Below, one piece after another: positions 26,898 to 34,802 of a stretch of DNA of 64,000 bases. The position numbers were made by a program, and so were the translations under genes. The notes under the pieces are model-generated. The model worked only from the letters and a program-made list of their open reading frames with translations. It did not search any database and was not told the origin of the DNA. The stretch's first letter is position 1. Each line of letters begins with the position of its first letter. Origin of the DNA: Pseudomonas sp. sp1636 (lineage in GTDB: Bacteria; Pseudomonadota; Gammaproteobacteria; Pseudomonadales; Pseudomonadaceae); the NCBI RefSeq assembly GCF_030376615.1, contig NZ_JARRAB010000018.1, positions 1 to 64,000 of the forward strand. Direction: 5' to 3'.

Positions 26898-27908
26898 TCA
26901 GCGCCCTTGCAGCAATTGCGCCGCCTGATCGAACAGCGCCAGGGGCTCGGCGGTCTTGTGAATGTCCACCGACAACAGCTGACGGAAGCGCCGGGCGCCG
27001 TTGAAACCCTGAGCCAGGCCGAGCATGTGGCGGGTGATGTGGTGCATGTTGCCGCCCTCGGCCAGGTGCGCGGCGATGTAGCCGCGCATCGCTTGCATCG
27101 CTTCGAAGCGGCTGAGCGCCGCTGCAGTCGAGCCAAACAGCTGCTGATCGACCTGGGTCAGCAGGTAGGGGTTGTGGTACGCCTCGCGGCCGAGCATCAC
27201 CCCGTCGAAGGTCTGCAGGTGCATCTGGCATTCTTGCAGGGTCTTGATGCCGCCGTTGAGGATGATCTCCAGCGCCGGGAAGTCCTGCTTGAGCTGTGCG
27301 GCCAGGTCATAGCGCAGCGGTGGTACTTCGCGGTTTTCCTTGGGCGAAAGGCCTTCGAGAATGGCGATGCGCGCATGCACGGTAAAACTCTGGCAGCCGC
27401 CATCGCGCACCTGACCGACGAAATCGCAGAGCTCGGCGTAGCTGTCGCGGCCATTGATGCCGATGCGGTGTTTGACCGTCACCGGAATGCTTACCGCCTC
27501 GCGCATGGCCTGGACGCATTCGGCCACCAGTTGCGGGTGGCCCATCAGGCAGGCGCCGATCATATTGTTCTGCACCCGGTCGCTGGGGCAGCCGACGTTC
27601 AGGTTGACCTCGTCGTAGCCGGCGTCCTCGGCCAGCTTGGCGCAGGCCGCCAGTTCCGCCGGCACGCTACCACCCAATTGCAGGGCCAACGGGTATTCCG
27701 CCTCGCTGTGGCGCAGGAACCGCGCGCTATCGCCATGCAGCAACGCACCGGTGGTGACCATCTCGGTGTAGAGCAGCGTATGCCGTGATAACTGGCGCAG
27801 AAAAAAACGGCAGTGCCTATCGGTCCAATCCATCATCGGCGCCACGGAGAAGCGGCGGGACACTGTAGGCTGCGTAGTTTCTGGCTTTGTGGCGTATTCT
27901 GGGGGCAT
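26898..27908 (-). CDS. dusA: tRNA-dihydrouridine synthase A
   Basis: A 336-residue FMN enzyme that reduces uridine at positions 20/20a of tRNA. FSVAPMMDWTDRHCRFF at the N-terminus, the catalytic Cys107 in LNVGCPSDRVQ, VKHRIGING and GGIKTLQECQMHL are DusA-specific blocks. The 5-prime part of dusA is a documented integration site for phages and genomic islands. Here, just beyond its start, lies a fragment of the matching integrase type (27988-28254), so the region to the right may have entered through this gene. dusA itself is intact. Confidence 0.95.
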   Translation of the reverse strand: MPPEYATKPETTQPTVSRRFSVAPMMDWTDRHCRFFLRQLSRHTLLYTEMVTTGALLHGDSARFLRHSEAEYPLALQLGGSVPAELAACAKLAEDAGYDEVNLNVGCPSDRVQNNMIGACLMGHPQLVAECVQAMREAVSIPVTVKHRIGINGRDSYAELCDFVGQVRDGGCQSFTVHARIAILEGLSPKENREVPPLRYDLAAQLKQDFPALEIILNGGIKTLQECQMHLQTFDGVMLGREAYHNPYLLTQVDQQLFGSTAAALSRFEAMQAMRGYIAAHLAEGGNMHHITRHMLGLAQGFNGARRFRQLLSVDIHKTAEPLALFDQAAQLLQGR

Positions 27909-27987
27909 CGATTCAGGTCGGTTGGTGGCCGATAAAGCTTGTTTTTGCCTGTTTTCGCAAGCTTGCTGCTAACACTTAGCACTGGAG

Positions 27988-28254
27988 GTGAACGGGGAGG
28001 GAACGATCACTAGGCGCTTGAACAAAAGCGGGCAGGTCAAGTATACGGCCCAGATTCGGTTGCGGCGAAAAGGGGGTAATAGTCTACCAAGAAAGCCAAT
28101 CGTTCGACGAAAAACAGGTAGCCCGTGCCTGGATGGCCGGCGGGAGGCCGAGCTGGCGCAGCTTGGCGCTCTCGATAGAGCATCACGTAAGGCTGTGCCG
28201 CTCAAGAAGATTATCGAGCGCTACCTTGATGAGTACGAAACCCGTTCGCCTTGA
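27988..28254 (+). pseudogene. Decayed N-terminal fragment of a dusA-type site-specific integrase
   Basis: From GTG 27988 the frame reads GTITRRLNKSGQVKYTAQIR, then leaves the family frame. The +1 frame from about 28082 gives VYQESQSFDEKQVARAWMAG, and the original frame resumes with REAELAQLGALDRASRKAV and IIERYLDEYE. Put together this is the AP2-like arm-binding N-terminus of dusA-associated tyrosine integrases, with two compensating indels. It ends at TGA 28252 and no catalytic domain follows. GGAG precedes the GTG. It is non-functional, a scar of an island or phage at dusA. Confidence 0.7.
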
Positions 28255-28353
28255 CGGTTTTTCAACCGCTTGATGGCCTCTTTTCGGAGCAGTGAGGTCG
28301 TAGTGGAGCGCCCCCCTCATATTCCTCCTTGTGATCCCGTTTTTCTCACGTTT

Positions 28354-28365
28354 TGACAATTGTCA
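28354..28365. promoter_or_regulatory. FNR/DNR-type palindrome upstream of the TonB receptor gene
   Basis: TGACAATTGTCA, a perfect 12-bp palindrome in the context TTGAC-AATT-GTCAT, has the TTGAY-N4-RTCAA spacing of Crp/Fnr-family sites. It lies 101 bases before the receptor start. Near-identical cores occur at 34623 and 39589. Confidence 0.55.
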
Positions 28366-28388
28366 TAGGTCTTCTGCGTCTGCCTGCT

Positions 28389-28409
28389 TAAGAATAATGA
28401 TTCTTATTC
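28389..28409. promoter_or_regulatory. Fur-box-like element
   Basis: TAAGAAT-AATG-ATTCTTA is a perfect 7-bp inverted repeat inside an AT-rich block; it contains AATGAT and resembles Pseudomonas Fur sites of the GAATAATGATTCTTATTC kind. Its position 57 bases before the receptor start fits repression by Fe-Fur. Confidence 0.65.
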
Positions 28410-28466
28410 AGCTGTTAGCCAGGGGATGATCCCGCTCAGTTGGAGTTTCTTGAGGGGGGAGTTGCA

Positions 28467-31400
28467 ATGCCGTTTACGCCAAAGAAGCTGGCACTTTTGA
28501 TATCGAGTCTGTGTGTGCTAAGCCCGCTGGTGCTGGCCCAGACAGTGGCGCCGGTTGAACAGGAGCCCGAGAAAGAAAAGGCTGCCAACAAGGGGCGGGT
28601 CGAGCTGGCACCGACCATCGTTACGGGCAAACAAGATAAAGACGCCGAGGGCCACGCCAAGGTCTACCAGGAGAACGTCACCAGCGTTTACAAGGGGCGC
28701 GAGGAGCTGCAGCGCTTCCAGGTGAGCAACCCAGGCGATGTGTTCAAGGGCATGAACGGCGTCTACAGCATGGACACCCGCAGCAGCCAGTCGATTACCC
28801 CGAACATCCGCGGCATCACCGGCGAAGGGCGCACGCCGCTGACCATCGACGGCACCGAGCAGTCCACCAACGTCTGGCTGCATTTCTTTGGTTCGGGCAA
28901 CCGTAGCTATGTCGACCCGGCGCTGTTTCGCAGCATCGAGGTGGAAAAAGGCCCGTCCCTGAGCCGGGGCATCAAGAGCGGCGTGGGCGGGGCGGTGAAT
29001 ATCCGCACCATCGAAGCCAGCGACATCATCCCCGAAGGCGATAGCTGGGGGATTGAAAGCAACCTGAAAACCTCAAGCAATACCAGCGCGCCGCGCTTCG
29101 ATGCCACCTCGGCGTTTGGCCAGGACTATCGCACCTTTCCTGGCGCGGAGCGGGTGGAGCTGGAGGGCGTCAACCTCAGCACGCCGCCGGCCCGCAGCGA
29201 GAGCGATGGGCAGGTTTTCAATTTCGACGACCACTCGGAAACGCTGAGTATCGCCGGGCGCAATGAGGTGGCCGATATTCTGCTGTCGCGCAGCGAGCGG
29301 ACGTCGGGCAACTACTATGCCGGGGAACACAATGCCAGCCGCTATGCGGGCCACGATGCCTGGGATAGAAGCAGCACCGACGTCTACGTCCCCAACCTGA
29401 CCAAGGTGTATACGGCGGGTAGCGAGGTGTTCAACACCTCCAGTGACACCGACACCACCCTGGTGAAGAACAACTGGTACCTGCCCAACGAACAAAAACT
29501 GGGGCTGCAGTTTATGCGCACCGATACGACCTTCGGCGAAACCACGCCGGGGCGTTCGCTGCTGATGTATGCCTACCGCGAGGGCGCGGAACAAGCCCAG
29601 CCGGATCTGGATTGGGCGAACATGCGTGGTTTTGTCACGGAAGATCCGCGCTCGGAACTGCGCCTGGACAGTTACAAGCTGAGTTACGACCTAAAGCCCC
29701 AAGGTTCCCCCTGGCTGGACCTGGAGACCAGCCTGTGGCAGACCAAGGCCAAGGGCATGCGCTACCAGACCGGTATCTCGCCGTGGGGGCTGGAGCTGAC
29801 GGCCGAGGAAAAGGAGGCGCTCAAGGACTGGGACTGGGGAAAAACGAACGCGATACAGTTTATGGGGCAACAGTGGTGGGATGAGAACGCCCATTTGTTC
29901 CCGCAACCGGAGCATGACGGCACCATCAAGCCCCTGGGCCGGCAGTGGACCAACCATGACCGCACCGGCTTCGACGTCAGCAACCAGATGCTCCTCTCCA
30001 GCAACCTGCAACTGACCCTGGGCGGCAGTTACCAGCAGGAGACGCTGGATGAACGGGTGCAGCAGAGCACGCGCGACACCAACGGCCTGCTGCCGGATGG
30101 CGTCTTTCTGAATACGGGAACCGATCGCCTTGGCCCGCGCTCCGGCGAGCGCCAGGAATACTCGGCGATGATGAACCTGAGCTGGGAGGCCACCGACTGG
30201 CTCACCGTTACCGCCGGCACCCGTTATTTGCAATACACCGGCAAGGACATCGGCACGGCCAAGTTGCGTCGCCAGCAAAGCGAGTTTCATAAGGCGACGC
30301 AGCGCCAAACTGGTGTGAAGCTGGAGTGGGAGGAATTATTGACAAATGAGGAATATGCAGAGGGGAAGGTTATAGGTGATCAACAGCAGCGTGCAGCGGA
30401 TCTGTACTGGCCCGTGATGACAGACTATCTCGCCACTGGTGTAAAGCCTCCAGAGTATCAAGCCTTGAAGGATGCTTGGGAAGATGCCAGAGATGCAAGT
30501 GATGCATGGCGTGCCGGGCGAACAGTTGATGTAAGGCATGGAACTAACATTTCGCAACATGGGAAGACTTTTTCTTATTGGATAAACGAAGTTATTGTGC
30601 CAATTAAAGATGGGAAGATGGACTCGTCGAAAAATCCATTTGTAAATGGTGAGTTCGATGTCAGTAAGCTCTATGAAACAGTAGAGGATGTCCAGGGTAC
30701 TGGTGCGGCGGATCTAAGAGTAAAGTCTGCGGGTCTTTATGGCACGGAGGTTTATGAAGAAATTCATGCAGGCAATGCTTGGGAAATACCGGAAGAGCAA
30801 TCAGGCCATGCCCTGAGCCCGGTGCTGAGCGCCACCGCACGCCTTACGCCCTTTGGCACGGCTTTTGTGCGCTATGCGCAGACCACCCGCTTCCCCAGCA
30901 TCAACGAGCTGACCTCCAGCGCCATTATCGATGGCGCCGGCACCGTAGGTACCCTGGCGCTGGGCGCCAGCGAGCCGGAGCGCAACAGCAACTGGGAGGT
31001 GGGCTATGCCCACGACCTCACCCAGTTCTTCCCCAGCCTGGGCTTTGCCGATGCGCGGCTGAGTTACTACAACACCGAGATCGAGAACTTTATCGATCGC
31101 GGCCTGTATCTCGACAGCATCCAGTTCGACCAGAAGAAAACCAGCGGTGTGGAGCTACAGTCGCGCTTCGACAGCGGCCGGCTGTTTGGCAGCCTGGGCG
31201 CCACCTACCGGCTGGAGCAGGAGCTGTGCGACAAGGACTACGCCTCAGGCCTGGACCCCTTTTACAACCGCATTCCCACCTGCATGACCGGCGGCTTCCC
31301 CGGCACCTACAGCGGCAACAGCCTGCAGCCCGAGTATTCCATTGACCTGGCGCTGGGCACCCGCCTGTTCAATGAACAGCTGGAGCTGGGCTGGCGCAGC

Positions 31401-31700
31401 GTGTACCACGCCGGCGCGGAAAACAGCCAATTGGACGACCTGCTGGGCTCGCAAGTGAGCGTCGCGGCGCTCAATGGCCTGGCGCGGGATGCCTGGTTCA
31501 GGAACGGCAGCCAGGATGGCTTCTACTGGCGCTCGGTGCTGCTGCATGACCTCTACGCCAATTACCAGGTGAATAAGCAACTGGCGGTCAACCTGGGCGT
31601 CACCAACCTGACCGACGAGTACTACCTGGACCCCATGGCCAAGACCCTGCTGCCCGGCCCTGGGCGCACCCTCACCGCCGGGCTGACCGCCAATTTCTAG
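28467..31700 (+). CDS. TonB-dependent outer-membrane receptor, probable hemophilin/haem receptor (HphR-like)
   Basis: A 1077-residue receptor. Residues 1-24 are a signal peptide (LALLISSLCVLSPLVLAQ). A TonB-box-like LAPTIVTGK is at about 46-54. The plug (about 65-190) has NIRGITGEGRTPLTIDGTEQ and SVGxGGAVNIRT-like segments, and the barrel ends with LGVTNLTDEYYLDP and a terminal Phe. The large size comes from long extracellular loops. Codons for about residues 618-778 (30320-30800) are AT-rich compared with the rest, pointing to an exchanged loop. Directly followed by the hemophilin-like and Slam genes, it should import haem delivered by that secreted protein. AGGGGGGA precedes ATG 28467. Fur-like control is likely. 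Confidence 0.85.
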   Translation: MPFTPKKLALLISSLCVLSPLVLAQTVAPVEQEPEKEKAANKGRVELAPTIVTGKQDKDAEGHAKVYQENVTSVYKGREELQRFQVSNPGDVFKGMNGVYSMDTRSSQSITPNIRGITGEGRTPLTIDGTEQSTNVWLHFFGSGNRSYVDPALFRSIEVEKGPSLSRGIKSGVGGAVNIRTIEASDIIPEGDSWGIESNLKTSSNTSAPRFDATSAFGQDYRTFPGAERVELEGVNLSTPPARSESDGQVFNFDDHSETLSIAGRNEVADILLSRSERTSGNYYAGEHNASRYAGHDAWDRSSTDVYVPNLTKVYTAGSEVFNTSSDTDTTLVKNNWYLPNEQKLGLQFMRTDTTFGETTPGRSLLMYAYREGAEQAQPDLDWANMRGFVTEDPRSELRLDSYKLSYDLKPQGSPWLDLETSLWQTKAKGMRYQTGISPWGLELTAEEKEALKDWDWGKTNAIQFMGQQWWDENAHLFPQPEHDGTIKPLGRQWTNHDRTGFDVSNQMLLSSNLQLTLGGSYQQETLDERVQQSTRDTNGLLPDGVFLNTGTDRLGPRSGERQEYSAMMNLSWEATDWLTVTAGTRYLQYTGKDIGTAKLRRQQSEFHKATQRQTGVKLEWEELLTNEEYAEGKVIGDQQQRAADLYWPVMTDYLATGVKPPEYQALKDAWEDARDASDAWRAGRTVDVRHGTNISQHGKTFSYWINEVIVPIKDGKMDSSKNPFVNGEFDVSKLYETVEDVQGTGAADLRVKSAGLYGTEVYEEIHAGNAWEIPEEQSGHALSPVLSATARLTPFGTAFVRYAQTTRFPSINELTSSAIIDGAGTVGTLALGASEPERNSNWEVGYAHDLTQFFPSLGFADARLSYYNTEIENFIDRGLYLDSIQFDQKKTSGVELQSRFDSGRLFGSLGATYRLEQELCDKDYASGLDPFYNRIPTCMTGGFPGTYSGNSLQPEYSIDLALGTRLFNEQLELGWRSVYHAGAENSQLDDLLGSQVSVAALNGLARDAWFRNGSQDGFYWRSVLLHDLYANYQVNKQLAVNLGVTNLTDEYYLDPMAKTLLPGPGRTLTAGLTANF

Positions 31701-31749
31701 TGTTTTTAGGCCATGTACCCGTTAACTGTTGCCACGTTCACGTCACGCC

Positions 31750-31796
31750 GTAGGAGCGGCTTTAGCCGCGAATTTCGCGGATAAGTCCGCGCCTAC
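31750..31796. repeat. REP pair (REPIN-like), imperfect
   Basis: GTAGGAGCGGCTTTAGCCGC at 31750 and an inverted, diverged copy ending GCGCCTAC at 31796. This is the common Pseudomonas REP core (GTAGGAGCGGxxxxGCCCGCGA). It lies between the receptor and the hemophilin gene and may separate their mRNA levels. Confidence 0.75.
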
Positions 31797-31888
31797 AGCG
31801 GCCCGACGCATAACGCAGATATGGTTTTTTTACGCGTTTTTTTGGAAAAAACGCGCGGTTGTTCAATCTCAATAAAGAGGATGTAAAG

Positions 31889-32839
31889 ATGAAGAAATCA
31901 ACATTAGCCCTGGCTGTTATGGCGATGGTGGGTAGCGGCGCGGCATTGGCGGCTTCTCCGAATGTACAAGGGGGCACCTCCAATATCGCGGGTGTAAAGG
32001 TTGGCGCGTCGAACCACAGTATGTTCGGGGGTGGCAATTCCGGCGTGGCATTGAATGGCGCGAGCAGCTATATCGACCTGGCCGGCGGCCCGATCAAGGG
32101 CTCGAACGCGGCGATTGCCGCGCGTGGCAATGGCACCATTATGAAGCCAGCTGATGTCGGCATGTTCCCCTTGCCGATCAATATCGCCCAGGTGTGGAAG
32201 GCCTCCGCCAGCAACGGCGCAGCCCAATTTGCCATCAATAGCGTGCGGCAGATCACCCAGATCTCCCTGGCTCCGCAGTTTGGCGGCCTGGTGATCGGCC
32301 AGGTGGCCAATACCAGCGGCGCGCCCCTGGCGGTGGGCAGTGGCGTGTACTTTGGCGAGTGGGCACCGCGTGCTGCCGGCACCCCGCCGAACAATAGCAC
32401 CAACCTGAACATGACCAGCGCCAGCCGCACCGTGTGGTATGTGGGTGACAATGCAGTGGCCCAGACCCCCGGCATGACCAATGTGCAGTACAACGTAATC
32501 GGCATTAACCAAACCGGCACGGATGCTTCCGGGGCTACGCTGGCCGGCGGCTTGCCGGCCAGCCCGAGCCTGTACAAGGGTACGCTGACGGCCAACTACG
32601 GTTCGGGTACAAATAGCTTGACCGGGTCTATCAGCCGCGGAACCGATACCCTGAGTTTTGCGAACACGACTATCCACACCGACGGTCGTTTCACCCGTGG
32701 TAGTGGTAGCAGTGAAGATATCAACGGCCGCTTCTATAACAGCGCACAAGCCCTGGCCGGTATCCACAAGGCGGGTGCTGGCGTTGCCGATGACGTCGCC
32801 TTCGGCGGCAGCAAGGTCGGCGGCACCATCACTCCTTAA
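31889..32839 (+). CDS. Slam-dependent secreted protein, hemophilin (HphA)-like
   Basis: A 316-residue exported protein. Residues 1-22 are a signal peptide (MKKSTLALAVMAMVGSGAAL) ending in Ala, without a lipobox Cys, so it should be released rather than surface-anchored. The N-terminal part is a beta-rich, Gly/Asn-rich handle domain. The C-terminus (INGRFYNSAQALAGI ... VAFGGSKVGG) has the pattern of the small beta-barrel end of TbpB and Slam-substrate proteins (ngxFYG-xA-x-ELGG ... vFGGkk). In Acinetobacter, hemophilin captures haem, is exported by Slam and feeds a TonB receptor; the same three genes are adjacent here. GAGGA is seven bases before ATG 31889. Haem binding is inferred from context only. 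Confidence 0.75.
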   Translation: MKKSTLALAVMAMVGSGAALAASPNVQGGTSNIAGVKVGASNHSMFGGGNSGVALNGASSYIDLAGGPIKGSNAAIAARGNGTIMKPADVGMFPLPINIAQVWKASASNGAAQFAINSVRQITQISLAPQFGGLVIGQVANTSGAPLAVGSGVYFGEWAPRAAGTPPNNSTNLNMTSASRTVWYVGDNAVAQTPGMTNVQYNVIGINQTGTDASGATLAGGLPASPSLYKGTLTANYGSGTNSLTGSISRGTDTLSFANTTIHTDGRFTRGSGSSEDINGRFYNSAQALAGIHKAGAGVADDVAFGGSKVGGTITP

Positions 32840-32939
32840 AGTTTGAACACTCTCCACTGGCGGCAACCAGTGAAGAGCGTCAAACAGGGCGTTGCCGGAG
32901 GGAGTCTCGTTCGGTAGCGCTTGGCAGGGGTACCTGTGG

Positions 32940-32957
32940 AGGCCGGTTCGCCGGCCT
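32940..32957 (+). terminator. TTCG-loop hairpin between the hemophilin-like and Slam genes
   Basis: AGGCCGG-TTCG-CCGGCCT, perfect 7-bp stem, followed by TCATTCT. It may partly stop transcription so that the secreted protein is made in excess over its translocon. Confidence 0.5.
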
Positions 32958-32995
32958 TCATTCTAGTGCACGCACATTGATTGTGGAAATTGCTT

Positions 32996-34474
32996 ATGTC
33001 TTGTCGCCGCACAGCCGCCTGGCTGCTGTACCTGGCGGGTCTTGTCGTGCCCGGCGCCTGGGCCGATGACGACGATACGCGCTTCTTGCAGGACCAAACC
33101 CGGCGCAGCATCGAACAGAAAACCCAAGCCGAAGGCGAGCTGGCGCCGCCGCCCGGCACCCTGCTGTACGAGGGCCAGCGCTATGAGGTGCCAAGCACCC
33201 TGGAGGCGCTGACACCGGCCATCTACGTGGCCATCAACACCCAGCAATGGACCCAGTTGCCGGAGTTTGTCGACCGTTACCGGGCACTGCCAGGCCACCG
33301 CCCGGCGCTGGCGAATATGGCGGACAGCCTGTTGGCGCGCTTCCAGGGTGATTACCCGCTGGCCCTGCAGCGCATGCAACAGGCCAGCGAGCAGGAGCCC
33401 TGGGATGCGCGCATCCTCCTGGAGCTGTCGCGCCTGTTGTTCGAGGATTACCAGGAGTCGCGCGCCCAGGCGAGTTTTGCCAGGGCGCTGGACGCCGGCC
33501 TGCCGCCCGAGGTGCAGCTGCTGACCGAGCAATACCAGCAGGCCATGGACATCCGTGCCGACTGGCACGGCAGCGCGGCGCTGGGCTGGGGCTACAACGA
33601 CAACATCAACCAGGGCAACGGCCACTACAGCTGCCTGAGCCAGCTCGCCGGATTCTGCCTGTTCGAGCGACAGATGCCGGAAGCCATCGGCTCCGAGCTG
33701 GTCAATTACGAGCTGTCATTGCAGCGGAGGATCAACCTGGGCGGCAACCATAACCTGCAGATCCGCCCGCTCAGCTATGGCACCTTCTACCAGCGGGAAA
33801 ACCCCAGCAGCACGGCCAGCCTGCAGGATTACAGCAACAACCTGGCGATGTTGCAGCTGGGTTACCAGTACCTGGATGCGCGCAACAGCCTGGCGCTGAG
33901 CCCGACCCTCGAACACTTCTACCGCAACGGCCATGGCGAATACCTGGCCCACGGCCTGCAGCTGGAGGGCAGTCGCGCCCTCGATCAGCGCTGGCAGCTG
34001 GGCAGCAGCCTGGAAGCCAAACGTTATCGCTACAGCGACCGTGGCGAACGCCTGGGCGCCGACTATGAGCAGTACCGGTGGGGGCTGTCGGCGAGCTTTG
34101 CCCCGAGCAGCCAGGGCAGCCTGTACGCCGGCCTCGACCTGACGCGTAAACGCTATGCAGAGGACGTGGCCAGTAGCCGCGAATGGGCGCTACGGGCGGG
34201 CTATTACCATGCCTTCGCCGGCAGTGCCGGGTTATTCGTCAATGCCCTGGCGATCTACCGCGAGGCGAAGAACGAGGCCTATGACGGCTTCCTGGGGGCG
34301 CGTCGCGAAGACCGCCAGCAGGTCTACATCCTCGGCATGGGCGCCAAGGGCTGGTCGATTGCCGGCATCAGCCCCGAGCTGCGCCTGCGCCACAGCATCA
34401 ACCACAGCAATCTGGACTGGGCGTTCGGCTTCAAGCAGACGGAGTTGAGCCTGATGCTGCGCCGGGACTTCTGA
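32996..34474 (+). CDS. Surface lipoprotein assembly modifier (Slam, DUF560), type XI secretion translocon
   Basis: A 492-residue outer-membrane protein. After a signal peptide (about residues 1-24) comes a periplasmic helical TPR-like part (residues 60-190: LALQRMQQASEQEPWDARIL, ELSRLLFEDYQESRAQASFA). The DUF560 barrel follows, starting GSAALGWGYNDNINQGNG and containing KGWSIAGISPELRLRHSINH, with the closing TELSLMLRRDF and terminal Phe. These two blocks are diagnostic of Slam. It should carry the hemophilin-like protein encoded just upstream across the outer membrane. ATG 32996 precedes the signal peptide directly; a TTG five codons upstream is in frame. Confidence 0.88.
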   Translation: MSCRRTAAWLLYLAGLVVPGAWADDDDTRFLQDQTRRSIEQKTQAEGELAPPPGTLLYEGQRYEVPSTLEALTPAIYVAINTQQWTQLPEFVDRYRALPGHRPALANMADSLLARFQGDYPLALQRMQQASEQEPWDARILLELSRLLFEDYQESRAQASFARALDAGLPPEVQLLTEQYQQAMDIRADWHGSAALGWGYNDNINQGNGHYSCLSQLAGFCLFERQMPEAIGSELVNYELSLQRRINLGGNHNLQIRPLSYGTFYQRENPSSTASLQDYSNNLAMLQLGYQYLDARNSLALSPTLEHFYRNGHGEYLAHGLQLEGSRALDQRWQLGSSLEAKRYRYSDRGERLGADYEQYRWGLSASFAPSSQGSLYAGLDLTRKRYAEDVASSREWALRAGYYHAFAGSAGLFVNALAIYREAKNEAYDGFLGARREDRQQVYILGMGAKGWSIAGISPELRLRHSINHSNLDWAFGFKQTELSLMLRRDF

Positions 34475-34534
34475 GGTGCCGGCCGAGCGCATGGACGGTG
34501 CTGGCGGGGCAGTGGGGTTGAGCAGAGGATCTCA

Positions 34535-34610
34535 GGGCTTGTGAAAAAATCGAGCGCCGTAGCGGGCGTTTGGAGGCGGCCGCAGTAGACGAGAGTTTTT
34601 TCACGAGCTC
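34535..34610. repeat. Long imperfect inverted repeat with GTGAAAAAA / TTTTTTCAC ends
   Basis: GTGAAAAAA (34541-34549) and TTTTTTCAC (34596-34604) pair exactly, with partly matched flanks (GGGCTT / GAGCTC), enclosing a GC-rich centre with its own CGCC/GGCG pairing. It can act as a terminator for slam on the plus strand (stem then no T-run outside) and looks like a repeated intergenic element of pseudomonads; the latter is from memory and unchecked. Confidence 0.4.
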
Positions 34611-34622
34611 GCAAGGCTGTCA

Positions 34623-34634
34623 TGACAATTATCA
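34623..34634. promoter_or_regulatory. FNR/DNR-type core upstream of the Dnr-like gene
   Basis: TGACAATTATCA, spaced as half-sites around AATT, differs from the sites at 28354 and 39589 by one base each. It could serve autoregulation. Confidence 0.45.
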
Positions 34635-34672
34635 GCTTCAAAACGCTAGGAAATGGAGTAGCATTGTTTTTT

Positions 34673-34691
34673 GATAATGTTTCTCATTAAC
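34673..34691. promoter_or_regulatory. Fur-box-like element
   Basis: GATAATGTTTCTCATTAAC matches the 19-base consensus GATAATGATAATCATTATC at 14 or 15 positions by hand count. It lies about 110 bases before the Dnr-like gene. Confidence 0.6.
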
Positions 34692-34802
34692 TGGAGAGTT
34701 GCACGAGGGTGATGGGTTGGCTGATGGCCTGCTTCGGCGGCAGCGGCTGCCCTGGGCGGAGCCGCACACGCCCTCTCGCTTATCGTGCGCGATGAATGTG
34801 CC

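Larger units (their letters stand above)
34475..34802. other. Regulatory region between slam and the Dnr-like gene
   Basis: It contains an imperfect inverted repeat at 34535-34610, an FNR/DNR-type core at 34623 and a Fur-like box at 34673. No gene is supported. Confidence 0.5.
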
